DNA from: Polynucleobacter sp. AP-Melu-500A-A1
GTDB taxonomy: Bacteria; Pseudomonadota; Gammaproteobacteria; Burkholderiales; Burkholderiaceae
Direction: 5' to 3'
DNA: 64,000 nt
Assembly (NCBI RefSeq): GCF_018882125.1
Contig: NZ_JACVOZ010000005.1
Coordinates: 1 to 64,000 of the forward strand
Position numbers and translations under genes: made by a program. Numbering within the stretch: the stretch's first letter is position 1; each line of letters begins with the position of its first letter. Below the pieces are notes generated by a model. That model made no database searches and had not been told where the DNA came from. It saw only the letters and a list, made by a program, of their open reading frames with translations. Shown one piece after another: positions 1 to 8,305 of this stretch.

Positions 1-63
1 ATGGAGTCTTCAAGGGTACAAGCCCTAGAAAACCCATTTGGTCCCAAAGTATTGGGGATGTGA
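1..63 (+). CDS. C-terminal end of an unidentified ORF cut by the window edge
   Basis: Frame 1 is open from the first base to a TGA at 61-63 and encodes about 20 residues ending in PFGPKVLGM. It points at the tRNA gene. An ORF ending beside a tRNA is a usual place for an integrase of an integrative element, but nothing in these few residues identifies the family. It could also be chance. Confidence 0.2.
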   Translation: MESSRVQALENPFGPKVLGM

Positions 64-90
64 TTGGTAAATGTGTAAACCATGTGGTCG

Positions 91-119
91 GTACCGGACG
101 TAAAGCATGTGTCCGGTAC
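91..119. repeat. 9-bp perfect inverted repeat
   Basis: GTACCGGAC at 91-99 and GTCCGGTAC at 111-119 can form a hairpin with an 11-nt loop. It lies between the left-edge ORF (+) and the 3' end of the tRNA gene (-), where a terminator for either would be expected. No T-run follows on either strand, so it is not a canonical intrinsic terminator; a recombinase or protein binding site is an alternative. Confidence 0.45.
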
Positions 120-133
120 GTACCTTGCTTTTC

Positions 134-433
134 TGGTGGGCCCACCAGGACTTGAACCTGGGACCAAAGGATTCCGGTTTGTGTTGCTTTCACAACTCCC
201 TGGACTATGCCTTCATCATATTCAAACTTAACGTCTGAACTTAGATGGGTGCCGTCTAGTCTCTACACCTTCAACAGCACTTTCACGCTGAAGCTTGGCT
301 CGGCGTTAGCTTGTGCAGCTCTTGGCTGCATTTAGCTTTCTCCGAATTTGACACCATCCCTTATACAGTTTCCACGTATAAGGCACAACTTTCGCTATGA
401 GTCCTCTGCTCTAACCAACTGAGCTATGGGCCC
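134..433 (-). tRNA. tRNA-Ile2 (CAU anticodon), interrupted by a group I intron
   Basis: On the minus strand the 5' half (433 to 397) and the 3' half (173 to 134) form a full cloverleaf once positions 174-396 are removed. The acceptor stem pairs GGGCCCA with TGGGCCC, followed by an encoded ACCA end. The D arm is GCTC/GAGC, the anticodon stem GAGGA/TCCTT, the loop CTCATAA with anticodon CAT, and the T arm CCAGG/CCTGG around TTCAAGT. A CAT anticodon fits elongator Met, initiator Met or Ile2. The GGGCCC-type acceptor stem and the shared intron position with the Azoarcus tRNA-Ile(CAU) favour Ile2, whose C34 is modified to lysidine to read AUA. Being split by an intron is the main oddity. Confidence 0.9.
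174..396 (-). ncRNA. Self-splicing group I intron (Azoarcus-like, IC3 type) in the tRNA anticodon loop
   Basis: The 223-nt insert starts right after anticodon CAT. P1 is plain: exon CAU pairs with an internal guide GUG, giving the conserved U.G at the splice site, and is extended by AGC/GUU closed by a GAAA loop. P2 is a long hairpin (CCTTATAC/GTATAAGG). Core strings recalled from the Azoarcus tRNA-Ile intron recur almost unchanged: GGTGTCAAATTCGG, ACGCCGAGCCAAGC, AGAGACTAGACGGCACC and AAGGCATAGTCCAGGGAG. The intron ends in G at 174 (omega-G) after ACACAAACCG. There is no homing endonuclease ORF, so it is a minimal ribozyme. The match is from memory, not from a covariance search. Confidence 0.9.
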
Positions 434-444
434 TAAAACTGTTT

Positions 445-548
445 TTACTACACACCTTACTGCTGGTGTTTACCACTGCAAAACCACACTAAAACCGCAT
501 TTACTACACACCTCGGTTTTTTCTCTGGTGTGTAAGCGGTGTGTAAGC
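445..548. repeat. Cluster of four TACACACC/GGTGTGTA motifs
   Basis: TTTACTACACACCT occurs at about 445-458 and again at 500-513. The reverse form GGTGTGTAAGC occurs as a tandem pair at 527-537 and 538-548. The stretch 434-626 between the intact and the broken tRNA holds no ORF I can support. Iterated short sites in both orientations next to a tRNA resemble the arm-binding sites of a tyrosine recombinase or the operator of an element, but the assignment is inference. Confidence 0.5.
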
Positions 549-626
549 AATTTTGACTACCTAATCGACCACTAAGCTCTTGAAATCATTGAGGTCTTTG
601 TTACAAGACCCCTAGGGCTTCTTTCT

Positions 627-664
627 TATGAGTCCTCTGCTCTAACCAACTGAGCTATAGGCCC
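627..664 (-). pseudogene. Broken tRNA-Ile2 5' half (38-nt repeat of the intact gene)
   Basis: Minus-strand positions 664 to 627 repeat the 5' half of the intact tRNA at 433 to 396, with one change (C to T at acceptor-stem position 6). Identity stops one base past CAT, at the intron 5' splice site of the intact copy. What follows (AGAAAGAAGCCC...) is neither a tRNA 3' half nor a clear intron. No T arm exists within the next 190 bases, so this copy cannot fold into a tRNA. It starts only 13 bases past the rpoD stop codon. Confidence 0.8.
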
Positions 665-677
665 GTTAATCTTTGGA

Positions 678-3254
678 TCAATCTTCCTCGAGGAAGGTCT
701 TGAGTTTGTCGCTACGGCTTGGATGACGCATTTTTCTCAAGGCCTTAGCTTCAATCTGACGTATACGCTCACGAGTAACGTCAAACTGCTTACCCACTTC
801 TTCAAGAGTGTGGTCTGTACTCATCTCAACACCGAAACGCATACGCAATACTTTCGCTTCACGTGGTGTTAGTGAATCAAGAACATCCTTCACCACATCA
901 CGCATAGAGTCATGCAATGCTGCTTCAGCGGGTGCCAAAGTATTGCCATCTTCAATGAAGTCACCTAAATGAGAATCTTCATCGTCACCAATTGGTGTTT
1001 CCATGGAGATAGGTTCTTTAGCAATCTTCATGATCTTGCGAATCTTATCCTCAGGAATTTCCATCTTGAGAGCCAAGGTTGCAGCATCAGGCTCATGACC
1101 AGTTTCTTGTAAGATCTGACGACTAATACGGTTCATCTTGTTGATGGTCTCGATCATGTGCACTGGAATACGGATTGTACGAGCTTGATCAGCGATCGAA
1201 CGCGTGATTGCCTGACGAATCCACCAAGTTGCATAGGTAGAGAACTTATAGCCACGACGGTATTCAAACTTATCTACCGCCTTCATCAAACCGATATTAC
1301 CTTCTTGAATCAAATCCAAGAACTGCAAGCCACGGTTAGTGTATTTCTTAGCAATCGAGATCACCAAACGTAAGTTAGCTACTGTCATCTCACGTTTTGC
1401 TTCGCGCGCACGCTTCTCACCAGCGATCATTTGCTTGTTCACTTCTTTTAATTCTGGAAGTGGAATAACAACATTCTTCTGAATATCAATTAACTTCTGT
1501 TGAAGTTCTTGGATCGCAGGCACGTTACGCTGTAAGAGTGCGCTGTAGGGCTTGTTCTCTTTGAGTAATTTTTCAGTCCAAGTAAGGTTCATTGACATCT
1601 TAGGGAAGTCTTTTAAAACCTCTCCACGATTGACGCCGACTTTATCTACCAGCAAACTCACAATACCGCGCTCCAGTTTCCATACCTGGTCTACTTGTGA
1701 GCGCATGGTGTCGCATAACTTCTCAACACTCTTTGCTGTTAAGCGGAAACCAAGCAACTCGGCACGAATCGCATCTTGCGCCTTAACGTAAGCTGGGCAG
1801 TTATAGCCATCTTTGTCAAAAGCACGACGCATCTTGTCAGCTTGCGTGCGAACGATTGCGAACTTCTCTAAAGAAATCTGTTTTAACTCTTCGAGCTGTT
1901 TAGCGTTGGCAGTTGCTGCTGCACCACCACCGCCTTCATCATCACCCTCTTCATCGCCCTCTTCAGCATCGGGATCAATCTCTGGCTCTTCTGGTCCCAA
2001 CTTAATGTCTTCTGCATTTGGATCAACCAAGCCATCAACAAATTGATCAATCTCAATTTCACCGCTGGCAATCTTATCGACGTTGCTTAAGATTTCTCCA
2101 ATAGTCACTGGGCAAGCAGCCAAGGCCATTACCATGTCCTTGAGGCCAGCTTCAATCTTTTTAGCAATCACGATCTCGCCTTCGCGAGTCAGCAAATCAA
2201 CGGTTCCCATTTCGCGCATATACATACGCACAGGATCGGTGGTACGGCCAAATTCTGAATCCACAGTAGATAAAGCTGCTTCAGCTTCTTCTTCAGCCTC
2301 TTCTTCAGAAGCCGCAGCTGCAGTGCTGTCAGAAAGAATTAATGTTTCTGCATCGGGAGCTTGTTCGTAAACAGTAATGCCGATGTCATTCAATAAGCTG
2401 ATCAAAGTCTCTAATGCATCTGCATCAGACAACTCATCAGACATGACGTCATTCATTTCACCATGGGTTAAGTAACCCTTGGACATACCCATCTTAATCA
2501 AGGTCTTTAAGCGAGCGCGACGCAACTCTTGTTGCTCTTCGGTACCTAACTGTTGAGCAGCAAATTCTTTTAAAAGCGCTTTTTCTTTTGCCTTACGCTC
2601 ACGTGCTTTTTGACGATCTGTTAAAACGGGCTCAGCACCTTCTACTGGCGCATCTGCTTTTGCTTTACGACCGCGTTTCTTTTCTTCCTCTACTACCGGA
2701 GTCTCAACTTCGGCAGCCTTAGCTTTCTTACCCTTAAGATCTTTTACCTCTTCTACTTTTGGGGCAACAGCCTTACCTTTTTTGGGTGCCTCAACCTTTA
2801 CTTCTCCTTTAACTGCTTTAGCAGGAACTTTTGCAGCAACTTTTACTGGCTTAACCGGTGTCTTTGCTTTTGGTGCTGGTTTAGCAGGCGTCTTTGCTTT
2901 AACTGCAGGTTTTGCTGGAGTTTTTGCTTTTGGCGCTGGCTTGGCAGGTGCTTTTTTAGCTACAGGTTTTGCTGGAGCCTTTGCTTTTGGTGCTGGTTTA
3001 GCAGGTGCTTTTGCTTTAACCGCTGGTTTAGCAGCAGGTTTAGCTGGCGTCTTCGCTTTTGGTGCTGGCTTAGCAGGTGCTTTTGCTTTAACCGCTGGTT
3101 TAGCAGCCGGTTTTGCGGGAGCCTTTGCTTTTAACGCTGGTTTAGCAAGTACTTTTGCCTTAACCGCTGGTTTAGCAGGAGTCTTTGCTTTTGGTGCTGG
3201 TTTAGCAGCAACTTTTACAGCTTTAATTGGTTTTTTGATCTTGGTATTAGGCAT
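678..3254 (-). CDS. rpoD: RNA polymerase primary sigma factor RpoD (sigma-70)
   Basis: This 858-residue protein directs RNA polymerase to housekeeping promoters. Region 1.1 lies near residues 235-290, region 1.2 near 340 ([11 protein letters not shown]), region 2 near 625-700 ([16 protein letters not shown], then [20 protein letters not shown]), and region 4 near 795-850 ([14 protein letters not shown] and [17 protein letters not shown]). It is much longer than the 613-residue E. coli protein because of a Lys/Ala/Pro-rich repeat tail over the first 145 residues. An acidic, Gly-rich insert (about residues 425-450) lies in the non-conserved region between 1.2 and 2. It is the last gene of the rpsU-yqeY-dnaG-rpoD operon, with 223 bases between it and dnaG. 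Confidence 0.97.
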   Translation of the reverse strand: MPNTKIKKPIKAVKVAAKPAPKAKTPAKPAVKAKVLAKPALKAKAPAKPAAKPAVKAKAPAKPAPKAKTPAKPAAKPAVKAKAPAKPAPKAKAPAKPVAKKAPAKPAPKAKTPAKPAVKAKTPAKPAPKAKTPVKPVKVAAKVPAKAVKGEVKVEAPKKGKAVAPKVEEVKDLKGKKAKAAEVETPVVEEEKKRGRKAKADAPVEGAEPVLTDRQKARERKAKEKALLKEFAAQQLGTEEQQELRRARLKTLIKMGMSKGYLTHGEMNDVMSDELSDADALETLISLLNDIGITVYEQAPDAETLILSDSTAAAASEEEAEEEAEAALSTVDSEFGRTTDPVRMYMREMGTVDLLTREGEIVIAKKIEAGLKDMVMALAACPVTIGEILSNVDKIASGEIEIDQFVDGLVDPNAEDIKLGPEEPEIDPDAEEGDEEGDDEGGGGAAATANAKQLEELKQISLEKFAIVRTQADKMRRAFDKDGYNCPAYVKAQDAIRAELLGFRLTAKSVEKLCDTMRSQVDQVWKLERGIVSLLVDKVGVNRGEVLKDFPKMSMNLTWTEKLLKENKPYSALLQRNVPAIQELQQKLIDIQKNVVIPLPELKEVNKQMIAGEKRAREAKREMTVANLRLVISIAKKYTNRGLQFLDLIQEGNIGLMKAVDKFEYRRGYKFSTYATWWIRQAITRSIADQARTIRIPVHMIETINKMNRISRQILQETGHEPDAATLALKMEIPEDKIRKIMKIAKEPISMETPIGDDEDSHLGDFIEDGNTLAPAEAALHDSMRDVVKDVLDSLTPREAKVLRMRFGVEMSTDHTLEEVGKQFDVTRERIRQIEAKALRKMRHPSRSDKLKTFLEED
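2820..3240 (-). repeat. Imperfect tandem repeats encoding the KAP-rich tail of RpoD
   Basis: About 420 bases of rpoD are built from related units of roughly 24-33 bases. They encode blocks such as KAKAPAKPA and KAKTPAKPA about a dozen times. The protein is strongly basic and lacks aromatic residues in this part, like bacterial histone-H1-like or AlgP-type tails. Repeats of this kind change length by slippage, so copy number may vary between strains. Confidence 0.85.
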
Positions 3255-3388
3255 TTATTAGCACTTACTCACATTACTGTTATTGATATCGACTGATTAA
3301 GCACAGCCCCGTTGTCCACTTACCCAAAATTTGTTCAAAATAAAGCGCAAGTGGCTGAATTAATTCATTTTTTTCTTGGGAACAGAGG

Positions 3389-3394
3389 ATTATA
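3389..3394 (-). promoter_or_regulatory. Possible internal promoter for rpoD (-10 TATAAT)
   Basis: The 223-base dnaG-rpoD gap (3255-3477) contains a perfect TATAAT on the minus strand about 135 bases before the rpoD start. No good -35 box sits 16-18 bases upstream (the sequence there is G-rich). An internal rpoD promoter is known in the E. coli operon. The rest of the gap is AT-rich and shows no ORF. Confidence 0.35.
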
Positions 3395-3477
3395 GTCGAT
3401 TGCAACTTTTTTACCCCCTGTTCTGTAATAAATATGGGGGAATTTCAGGGGATTACTAGTGGTAAATCAGAAAAATC

Positions 3478-5421
3478 TTAGGAGAATTTCAGTTTTTCGC
3501 CCAATTCACGATATCTGACCCGATCTTGGTCGTTGGCAGTATTTCCGGCAATTTTTTGGGCAATTTCAGTCATTTCTTGCTTCAGATGGGTCAATTCCAA
3601 CTTTTTGAAGGCGCCATCTAAATCAGCAGCTGCTCCTTTGAGCTCTAAATCGGAGTCCATCACCCGCTTTCTGAGCATTTCATAAAGCGGGGCAAGTTCG
3701 CTACGGGATAGTTGATCCTGAAACATGGCAAAAGATCCTGCCCCAACAACATCAGGCTTGCCATCCTCACCAGCAACCAACTCTACTTGATCGCATTGGA
3801 ATAAAAGGTCTTTCATTAAATCGAGTGCTTTGCTAGATCTTTGTTCTGCAGCCTTTAATGCTAATGCTCGTTTATTGCTATCTAAGGCTTTACCTAGGTG
3901 GGGAAACTGAATCAGCACACGCAACATTTGCTCTGCTAAATCTGTAGGCGCTTTGGGTGGTTCAATATTCTGAGTGGCTACACGCTTAGCGGAACCTTTC
4001 GATGCTTGCCAAGGTGCACCTTGCCTATTGCCCGCGTTAGCATAATTACTTTGGTTGCGCGCTTGAGCAGGCTGATAAGCTTTCTGTTGAACCGGTGCAG
4101 GGGCAACTGTCAAACCACAAAATGCTTCTAGCTCTGCTGGTGTGGTGTTGGTACGAATCGCCAACTCACGCAAGATTTGGGTACGTAGCGCAATCGGTGG
4201 CATCGACAGTAATAATGGCTTAGCAGCATGGTGGGTATGCGCTCTGCCCTCTGGGGTGTTGAGCTCATGGTCCTCACTAACAATCTTGAAGAAGAAACTA
4301 GAGATAGACATCGCTTCTTTAATCACTTTTTCAAATGCAGGCGCACCGTAGGCACGAACATAACTATCAGGATCATGCTCGGTTGGTAAAAATAAGAAAC
4401 GAATTTCTTTATCGTCCGACATGAGTGGCAAGCATGCTTCTAATGCACGTTGCGCAGCGCGTTGTCCAGCTGAGTCCCCGTCAAATGAAAAAACCACTTT
4501 ATCGGTTTGACGCAACAGCATGCGCACATGGTTTGCAGTACAGGCAGTACCTAAAGTGGCTACTGCATTTGGAAAGCCCAGCTGTGCAAGAGCGACAACA
4601 TCCATGTACCCTTCGCACACCAAGACAAATTCTTGCGAACGGATTGCTTGCCTCGCTTCAAACAAACCGTAGAGCGTATTGCCTTTTGAAAACAATGGTG
4701 TCTCAGGAGAATTTAAATACTTAGGTTCACCTTGATCCAAAATACGCCCACCAAAGCCAATCGTTTGACCTTTTGGATTGCGAATTGGAAACATCACACG
4801 ATCACGGAAACGATCGTAGCGTTTCACAGGCTGACCGCCTTGAGTCTGCTCTCCCTGAATCAACAATCCCCCTTCAAGTAAGGTCTTGGCTACTTCATCG
4901 TTAGCGTATGTTCCAAAGACTGCTTCTAGGCCTTGCCAGCCATCCGGGGCGTATCCTAAGGCATAGCGTTTTGCAATCTCACCCGTTAGCCCACGGCCTT
5001 TTAAATACTCCACTGCCCGAGTGTTACCTTTTAATTGCTGACGATACCAATCGGCTGCTGAGCTCATAACTTCACTCAGAGCCATTGCTTGCTGTTGTCT
5101 TGCGACATCATTCGCTGTGCGCTCTTCACGTGGCACATCCAAACCTGCAGAGCGCGCGAGATCTTCGATGGCATCCACATAACCCAAGCCGGAATACTCC
5201 ATCAGAAAGCTGATGGCCGAGCCATGCGCACCACAACCAAAGCAGTGATAAAACTGTTTAGTTGGCGATACAGAAAATGAAGGAGACTTTTCAGAATGAA
5301 ACGGGCACAAACCTTGAAAGTTCGCACCCGCTTTTTTAAGCTTTACATGCTGCCCAACCACATCAACGATGTCGACCCGATTTAAAAGATCAGCAATGAA
5401 GGATTGGGGAATGAGTGCCAT
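3478..5421 (-). CDS. dnaG: DNA primase DnaG
   Basis: This 647-residue primase makes the RNA primers for lagging-strand synthesis at the replication fork. The N-terminal zinc-binding domain has ligands C39, H42, C60 and C63 (CPFH and CFGC). The TOPRIM catalytic domain follows, with CEGYMD near residue 268 and FSFDGDSAG near 312, giving the acidic metal-binding residues. A Q/A/N-rich linker near residue 440-475 leads to the C-terminal DnaB-helicase-binding domain. It lies between yqeY and rpoD in the macromolecular-synthesis operon, 50 bases after yqeY. The length is slightly above the E. coli 581 residues, mostly from the linker. Confidence 0.97.
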   Translation of the reverse strand: MALIPQSFIADLLNRVDIVDVVGQHVKLKKAGANFQGLCPFHSEKSPSFSVSPTKQFYHCFGCGAHGSAISFLMEYSGLGYVDAIEDLARSAGLDVPREERTANDVARQQQAMALSEVMSSAADWYRQQLKGNTRAVEYLKGRGLTGEIAKRYALGYAPDGWQGLEAVFGTYANDEVAKTLLEGGLLIQGEQTQGGQPVKRYDRFRDRVMFPIRNPKGQTIGFGGRILDQGEPKYLNSPETPLFSKGNTLYGLFEARQAIRSQEFVLVCEGYMDVVALAQLGFPNAVATLGTACTANHVRMLLRQTDKVVFSFDGDSAGQRAAQRALEACLPLMSDDKEIRFLFLPTEHDPDSYVRAYGAPAFEKVIKEAMSISSFFFKIVSEDHELNTPEGRAHTHHAAKPLLLSMPPIALRTQILRELAIRTNTTPAELEAFCGLTVAPAPVQQKAYQPAQARNQSNYANAGNRQGAPWQASKGSAKRVATQNIEPPKAPTDLAEQMLRVLIQFPHLGKALDSNKRALALKAAEQRSSKALDLMKDLLFQCDQVELVAGEDGKPDVVGAGSFAMFQDQLSRSELAPLYEMLRKRVMDSDLELKGAAADLDGAFKKLELTHLKQEMTEIAQKIAGNTANDQDRVRYRELGEKLKFS

Positions 5422-5471
5422 GCGGCTAGTATGAAACGAATTGGCTTACCAAATCAATTGACTTCGTCAAT

Positions 5472-5918
5472 TTACTTAGCAAGAGCAGCTTTAACGAGAC
5501 CTGATACCTTGCCCATATCTGCCTTGCCAGCCAATTGGGCCTTAAGAGCGCCAATGACCTTGCCCATATCTTGAGGGCCAGATGCACCTGTTGCCGCTAC
5601 TGCAGCAGCTACAGCTGCCTCTACTTCGGCATCCGATAACTGTGCCGGTAAATACGTCTGCAAGATCGTGACCTCACCCACTTCAATTGCCACCAAATCA
5701 TCACGGCCCGCTTTTTCAAACTGAGAGATAGAGTCTTTGCGCTGCTTAATCATTTTTTCAATCGTAGCGATAACACCAGCATCATCAACCACAATGCGTT
5801 CATCGACTTCGCGCTGTTTGATGGCTGCCAACAAAAGGCGGATCGCGCCCAAGCGCGCAGTTTCTTTTGCACGCATGGCAGATTTCATATCTTCAGTGAT
5901 TTGATCTTTTAAAGTCAT
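5472..5918 (-). CDS. yqeY: GatB/YqeY domain protein
   Basis: This 148-residue protein is all-helical and opens MTLKDQITEDMKSAMRAKE. It contains the typical block RLGAIRLLLAAIKQREVDER and a C-terminal part resembling the tail domain of GatB, the amidotransferase subunit that binds tRNA. The stand-alone YqeY family has no settled function; a role with tRNA or amidotransfer is inferred from the shared domain. It sits between rpsU and dnaG, a common arrangement in proteobacteria, and is separated from rpsU by a hairpin terminator. Confidence 0.92.
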   Translation of the reverse strand: MTLKDQITEDMKSAMRAKETARLGAIRLLLAAIKQREVDERIVVDDAGVIATIEKMIKQRKDSISQFEKAGRDDLVAIEVGEVTILQTYLPAQLSDAEVEAAVAAAVAATGASGPQDMGKVIGALKAQLAGKADMGKVSGLVKAALAK

Positions 5919-5970
5919 GACTCAGTTCCTGATGTATTTAAAATTGAATGATTACTCGTGATTAAAAAGC

Positions 5971-6003
5971 AAAAACCCGCTGCGTTTCACCGTCAGCGGG
6001 TTT
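5971..6003 (-). terminator. Intrinsic terminator or attenuator after rpsU
   Basis: A 10-bp stem (AAACCCGCTG with CAGCGGGTTT) is followed on the minus strand by a T-run. It falls between rpsU and yqeY inside the operon. It probably ends most transcripts after rpsU and lets some read on into dnaG and rpoD, as the internal terminator does in the E. coli operon. Confidence 0.85.
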
Positions 6004-6038
6004 CAAAGCTTCTCGGTGAAGAGAGCTTTTTAATTCTA

Positions 6039-6251
6039 TTAGTAAAGCTTCTTAGGCAACATTTGGCTGCGAATACGCTTGTAATGGCGTTTAGCAGCAG
6101 CAGCCTTTTTACGCTTACGTTCAGCTGTTGGCTTCTCGTAAAACTCGCGAGCACGCAAGTCGGTTAAAAGACCATTTTTTTCAATGGTGCGCTTGAAACG
6201 GCGCAATGCCACTTCAAATGGTTCGTTTTCGCGGAGGCGGACTGTAGTCAT
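6039..6251 (-). CDS. rpsU: 30S ribosomal protein bS21
   Basis: This 70-residue, highly basic protein ([20 protein letters not shown] start, then [20 protein letters not shown]) is a late-assembling protein of the small subunit near the anti-Shine-Dalgarno end of 16S rRNA. Its length matches the family (about 70). It is the first gene of the rpsU-yqeY-dnaG-rpoD operon. A TAGAAT hexamer on the minus strand at 6305-6310 in the 77-base gap to the divergent tsaD could be its -10 box. Confidence 0.97.
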   Translation of the reverse strand: MTTVRLRENEPFEVALRRFKRTIEKNGLLTDLRAREFYEKPTAERKRKKAAAAKRHYKRIRSQMLPKKLY

Positions 6252-6328
6252 ACTTATTTAACTCGTATATGCTCGATAAATATCGAAAAATTAACTGAAT
6301 TGCGATTCTAGCACGACCAAGCAAAAAA

Positions 6329-7414
6329 ATGATTGTTTTAGGAATAGAAACTTCTTGTGACGAGACCGGGGTGGCTTTATACAACACCGCCCCCTGGGAA
6401 GAGGGTAAACCTGCGTTTTTAGGCATCCTAGGGCAAGGTTTGCACTCACAGATCGATATGCACCGGGACTACGGAGGCGTAGTTCCGGAGCTTGCTTCCC
6501 GTGACCATATACGTCGTATTTTGCCCCTTTTAGATCAATCTATGGACCAATCTGGCCTCAAAATGAGCGATATCGATGCGGTGGCATTCACTCAAGGGCC
6601 CGGTTTAGCGGGAGCACTCCTAGTAGGAAGTGCCTTTGCCAAGGCTTTAGCCCAGAGTCTTGATCTTCCCTCGATTGGAGTACACCACCTAGAAGGTCAT
6701 CTTCTTTCTCCGCTCCTAGGTGACTCCGCTCCACAATTTCCCTTTATTGCCCTTTTGGTATCTGGTGGCCATACCCAGCTCATGAAAGTTTCTGGCATTG
6801 GTCAGTACGAACTCTTGGGTGAAACCTTAGACGATGCGGCAGGAGAAGCTTTTGATAAAACCGCCAAGCTATTGGGATTGGATTACCCAGGTGGTGCCGC
6901 CATTTCGAAGCTAGCTGAAAAGGGGCGGCCAGGGATATTTGATTTACCCAAACCTATGCTGCACTCCGGAGATTTAGATTTTTCTTTTTCAGGACTCAAG
7001 ACCGCTGTATTAAATCAAGCCAAAAAATATGCAGAGAAAAATCATGTAGTGATCGATCCCGTAAATGCAGAGACCGTGCAATTTCATGCAGATCTTGCCA
7101 GAAGTTTTGTAGATGCGATTGTTGCAGTACTGGTTAGTAAATCTGAAAAAGCGCTAAAGCAAACAGGCTGTAAACATTTAGTATTGGCTGGTGGTGTGGG
7201 AGCCAATTTGCAACTACGATCTTCCTTAAATGCCATGACTTTGAAGAATGGCTTTGCAGTGCACTATCCACCCTTTGAACTTTGCACTGATAACGGGGTG
7301 ATGATTGCGTTTGCAGGAGCACTCCGCTTGCTGGCAAAAAATAATGGCTCCACAACATCGGGAGCCTTTGATATCAAACCCCGTTGGGATTTGGCGAGTA
7401 ATAACTTAATGTAA
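6329..7414 (+). CDS. tsaD: tRNA N6-threonylcarbamoyladenosine synthase subunit TsaD
   Basis: This 361-residue ASKHA-fold enzyme transfers the threonylcarbamoyl group to A37 of ANN-decoding tRNAs, working with TsaB and TsaE. It starts with the ATP-binding signature [15 protein letters not shown]. The metal-binding HxxxH is H120 and H124 (HHLEGH). Further family blocks are VSGGHTQLM near 144 and [13 protein letters not shown] near 172. The ATG at 6329 follows an A-rich run without a clear ribosome binding site. It is transcribed away from rpsU, a very common pairing in proteobacteria. Confidence 0.97.
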   Translation: MIVLGIETSCDETGVALYNTAPWEEGKPAFLGILGQGLHSQIDMHRDYGGVVPELASRDHIRRILPLLDQSMDQSGLKMSDIDAVAFTQGPGLAGALLVGSAFAKALAQSLDLPSIGVHHLEGHLLSPLLGDSAPQFPFIALLVSGGHTQLMKVSGIGQYELLGETLDDAAGEAFDKTAKLLGLDYPGGAAISKLAEKGRPGIFDLPKPMLHSGDLDFSFSGLKTAVLNQAKKYAEKNHVVIDPVNAETVQFHADLARSFVDAIVAVLVSKSEKALKQTGCKHLVLAGGVGANLQLRSSLNAMTLKNGFAVHYPPFELCTDNGVMIAFAGALRLLAKNNGSTTSGAFDIKPRWDLASNNLM

Positions 7415-7452
7415 TCGGAATGGCTGGGAGCTAGATTTCATCGGGCTTGCAC

Positions 7453-8280
7453 TTATTTGGCAAAGCTAATTCTGGCAAAGGCACTGTGGTTGTGGATGGA
7501 CTCAAAGTTCTCGGCCTCAACGACAAAAGAACGAATACGCTCATCAGCTTTAAGGCGCCCAGCTACATCGCGCACTAAGTCTTCTACAAACTTCGGATTG
7601 CTATAAGAGCGCTCAGTCACCCACTTCTCATCGGGACGCTTGAGTAAGCCCCACAATTCACTAGAGGCTTCGCTTTCAGCGGCCGTAATCAAATCTTCTA
7701 CTGTCATGATTGCTTGAGAATCTAGCACTACTGACATGGTGACATGTGAGCGTTGATTGTGTGCACCGAATTCTGAAATCTCTTTTGAACATGGACATAA
7801 ACTCATCACAGGTACTTGAGCGCGTAAACCCAATTCGACATCTGTACTGCCTGCAGTATTTTGCTTAGCAGTTGCCATCCACGTCACTTCGTAATCCATC
7901 AGGCTTTCCACACCAGAAACGGGTGCTGCTTTTTTAACAAAGTGTGTATACGTAAATTGCACATGGCCTTCTTTGGCATCAAGCAAAGGCAACATTGCAT
8001 TCACCATTGCTACCACGGTTGTGCTATCTACTGGCGCATCTTGTTCTTGCAAGAGTGCCATGAAACGCGACATGTGCGTTCCTTTGACATGCGCAGGCAA
8101 AGCAACATCCATCTCGAACTGTCCCACTGATGGGAAATTACCAGTCTGACTCCGAATCGTGAGCGGATGACGAACCCCCCGAATACCTACCTGCTCAATC
8201 GGTAAGGCGCGTCCATCCAATGTGGATTGCACATCAGGCATTGCGCTGGCTTTTAAAAAGGCGGGGTTCATATCATTCAT
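7453..8280 (-). CDS. folE2: GTP cyclohydrolase FolE2 (type IB)
   Basis: FolE2 converts GTP to 7,8-dihydroneopterin triphosphate, the first step of folate synthesis, as a metal-flexible alternative to FolE. The family block [17 protein letters not shown] with the metal-ligand cysteine lies near residue 160. The C-terminal [15 protein letters not shown] block is also typical. The ATG at 8280 gives 275 residues. A TTG at 8298 would add six residues and a later ATG at 8271 would remove three; none has a strong ribosome binding site. It is the last gene of the xseB-ispA-dxs-folE2 run, a few bases after dxs, so probably translated from the same mRNA. Confidence 0.93.
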   Translation of the reverse strand: MNDMNPAFLKASAMPDVQSTLDGRALPIEQVGIRGVRHPLTIRSQTGNFPSVGQFEMDVALPAHVKGTHMSRFMALLQEQDAPVDSTTVVAMVNAMLPLLDAKEGHVQFTYTHFVKKAAPVSGVESLMDYEVTWMATAKQNTAGSTDVELGLRAQVPVMSLCPCSKEISEFGAHNQRSHVTMSVVLDSQAIMTVEDLITAAESEASSELWGLLKRPDEKWVTERSYSNPKFVEDLVRDVAGRLKADERIRSFVVEAENFESIHNHSAFARISFAK

Positions 8281-8305
8281 AGAGCTATTTTCAAGCAAAA
8301 CGGGC

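Noticed and set aside
37-46. 10-bp match (TTTGGTCCCA) to the tRNA 3' half in inverted orientation, as a possible att remnant
   Set aside because: Too short, opposite in orientation to the tRNA copy, and inside a putative coding frame; likely chance.
434-626. Small gene between the two tRNA copies
   Set aside because: No frame of useful length with a start and ribosome binding site on either strand.
600-630. Possible decayed second group I intron after the broken tRNA half
   Set aside because: A GAAAG string lies at a similar offset, but no internal guide sequence or core motif follows.
2820-3240. Regular repeats that could suggest a CRISPR array
   Set aside because: Units are contiguous, have no unique spacers and are in frame with rpoD.
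2782-3261. Long plus-strand ORF encoding a Gly/Ala/Phe-rich hydrophobic repeat protein
   Set aside because: It is the antisense reading of the rpoD KAP repeats; the repeat structure alone keeps the frame open. No ribosome binding site or family match.
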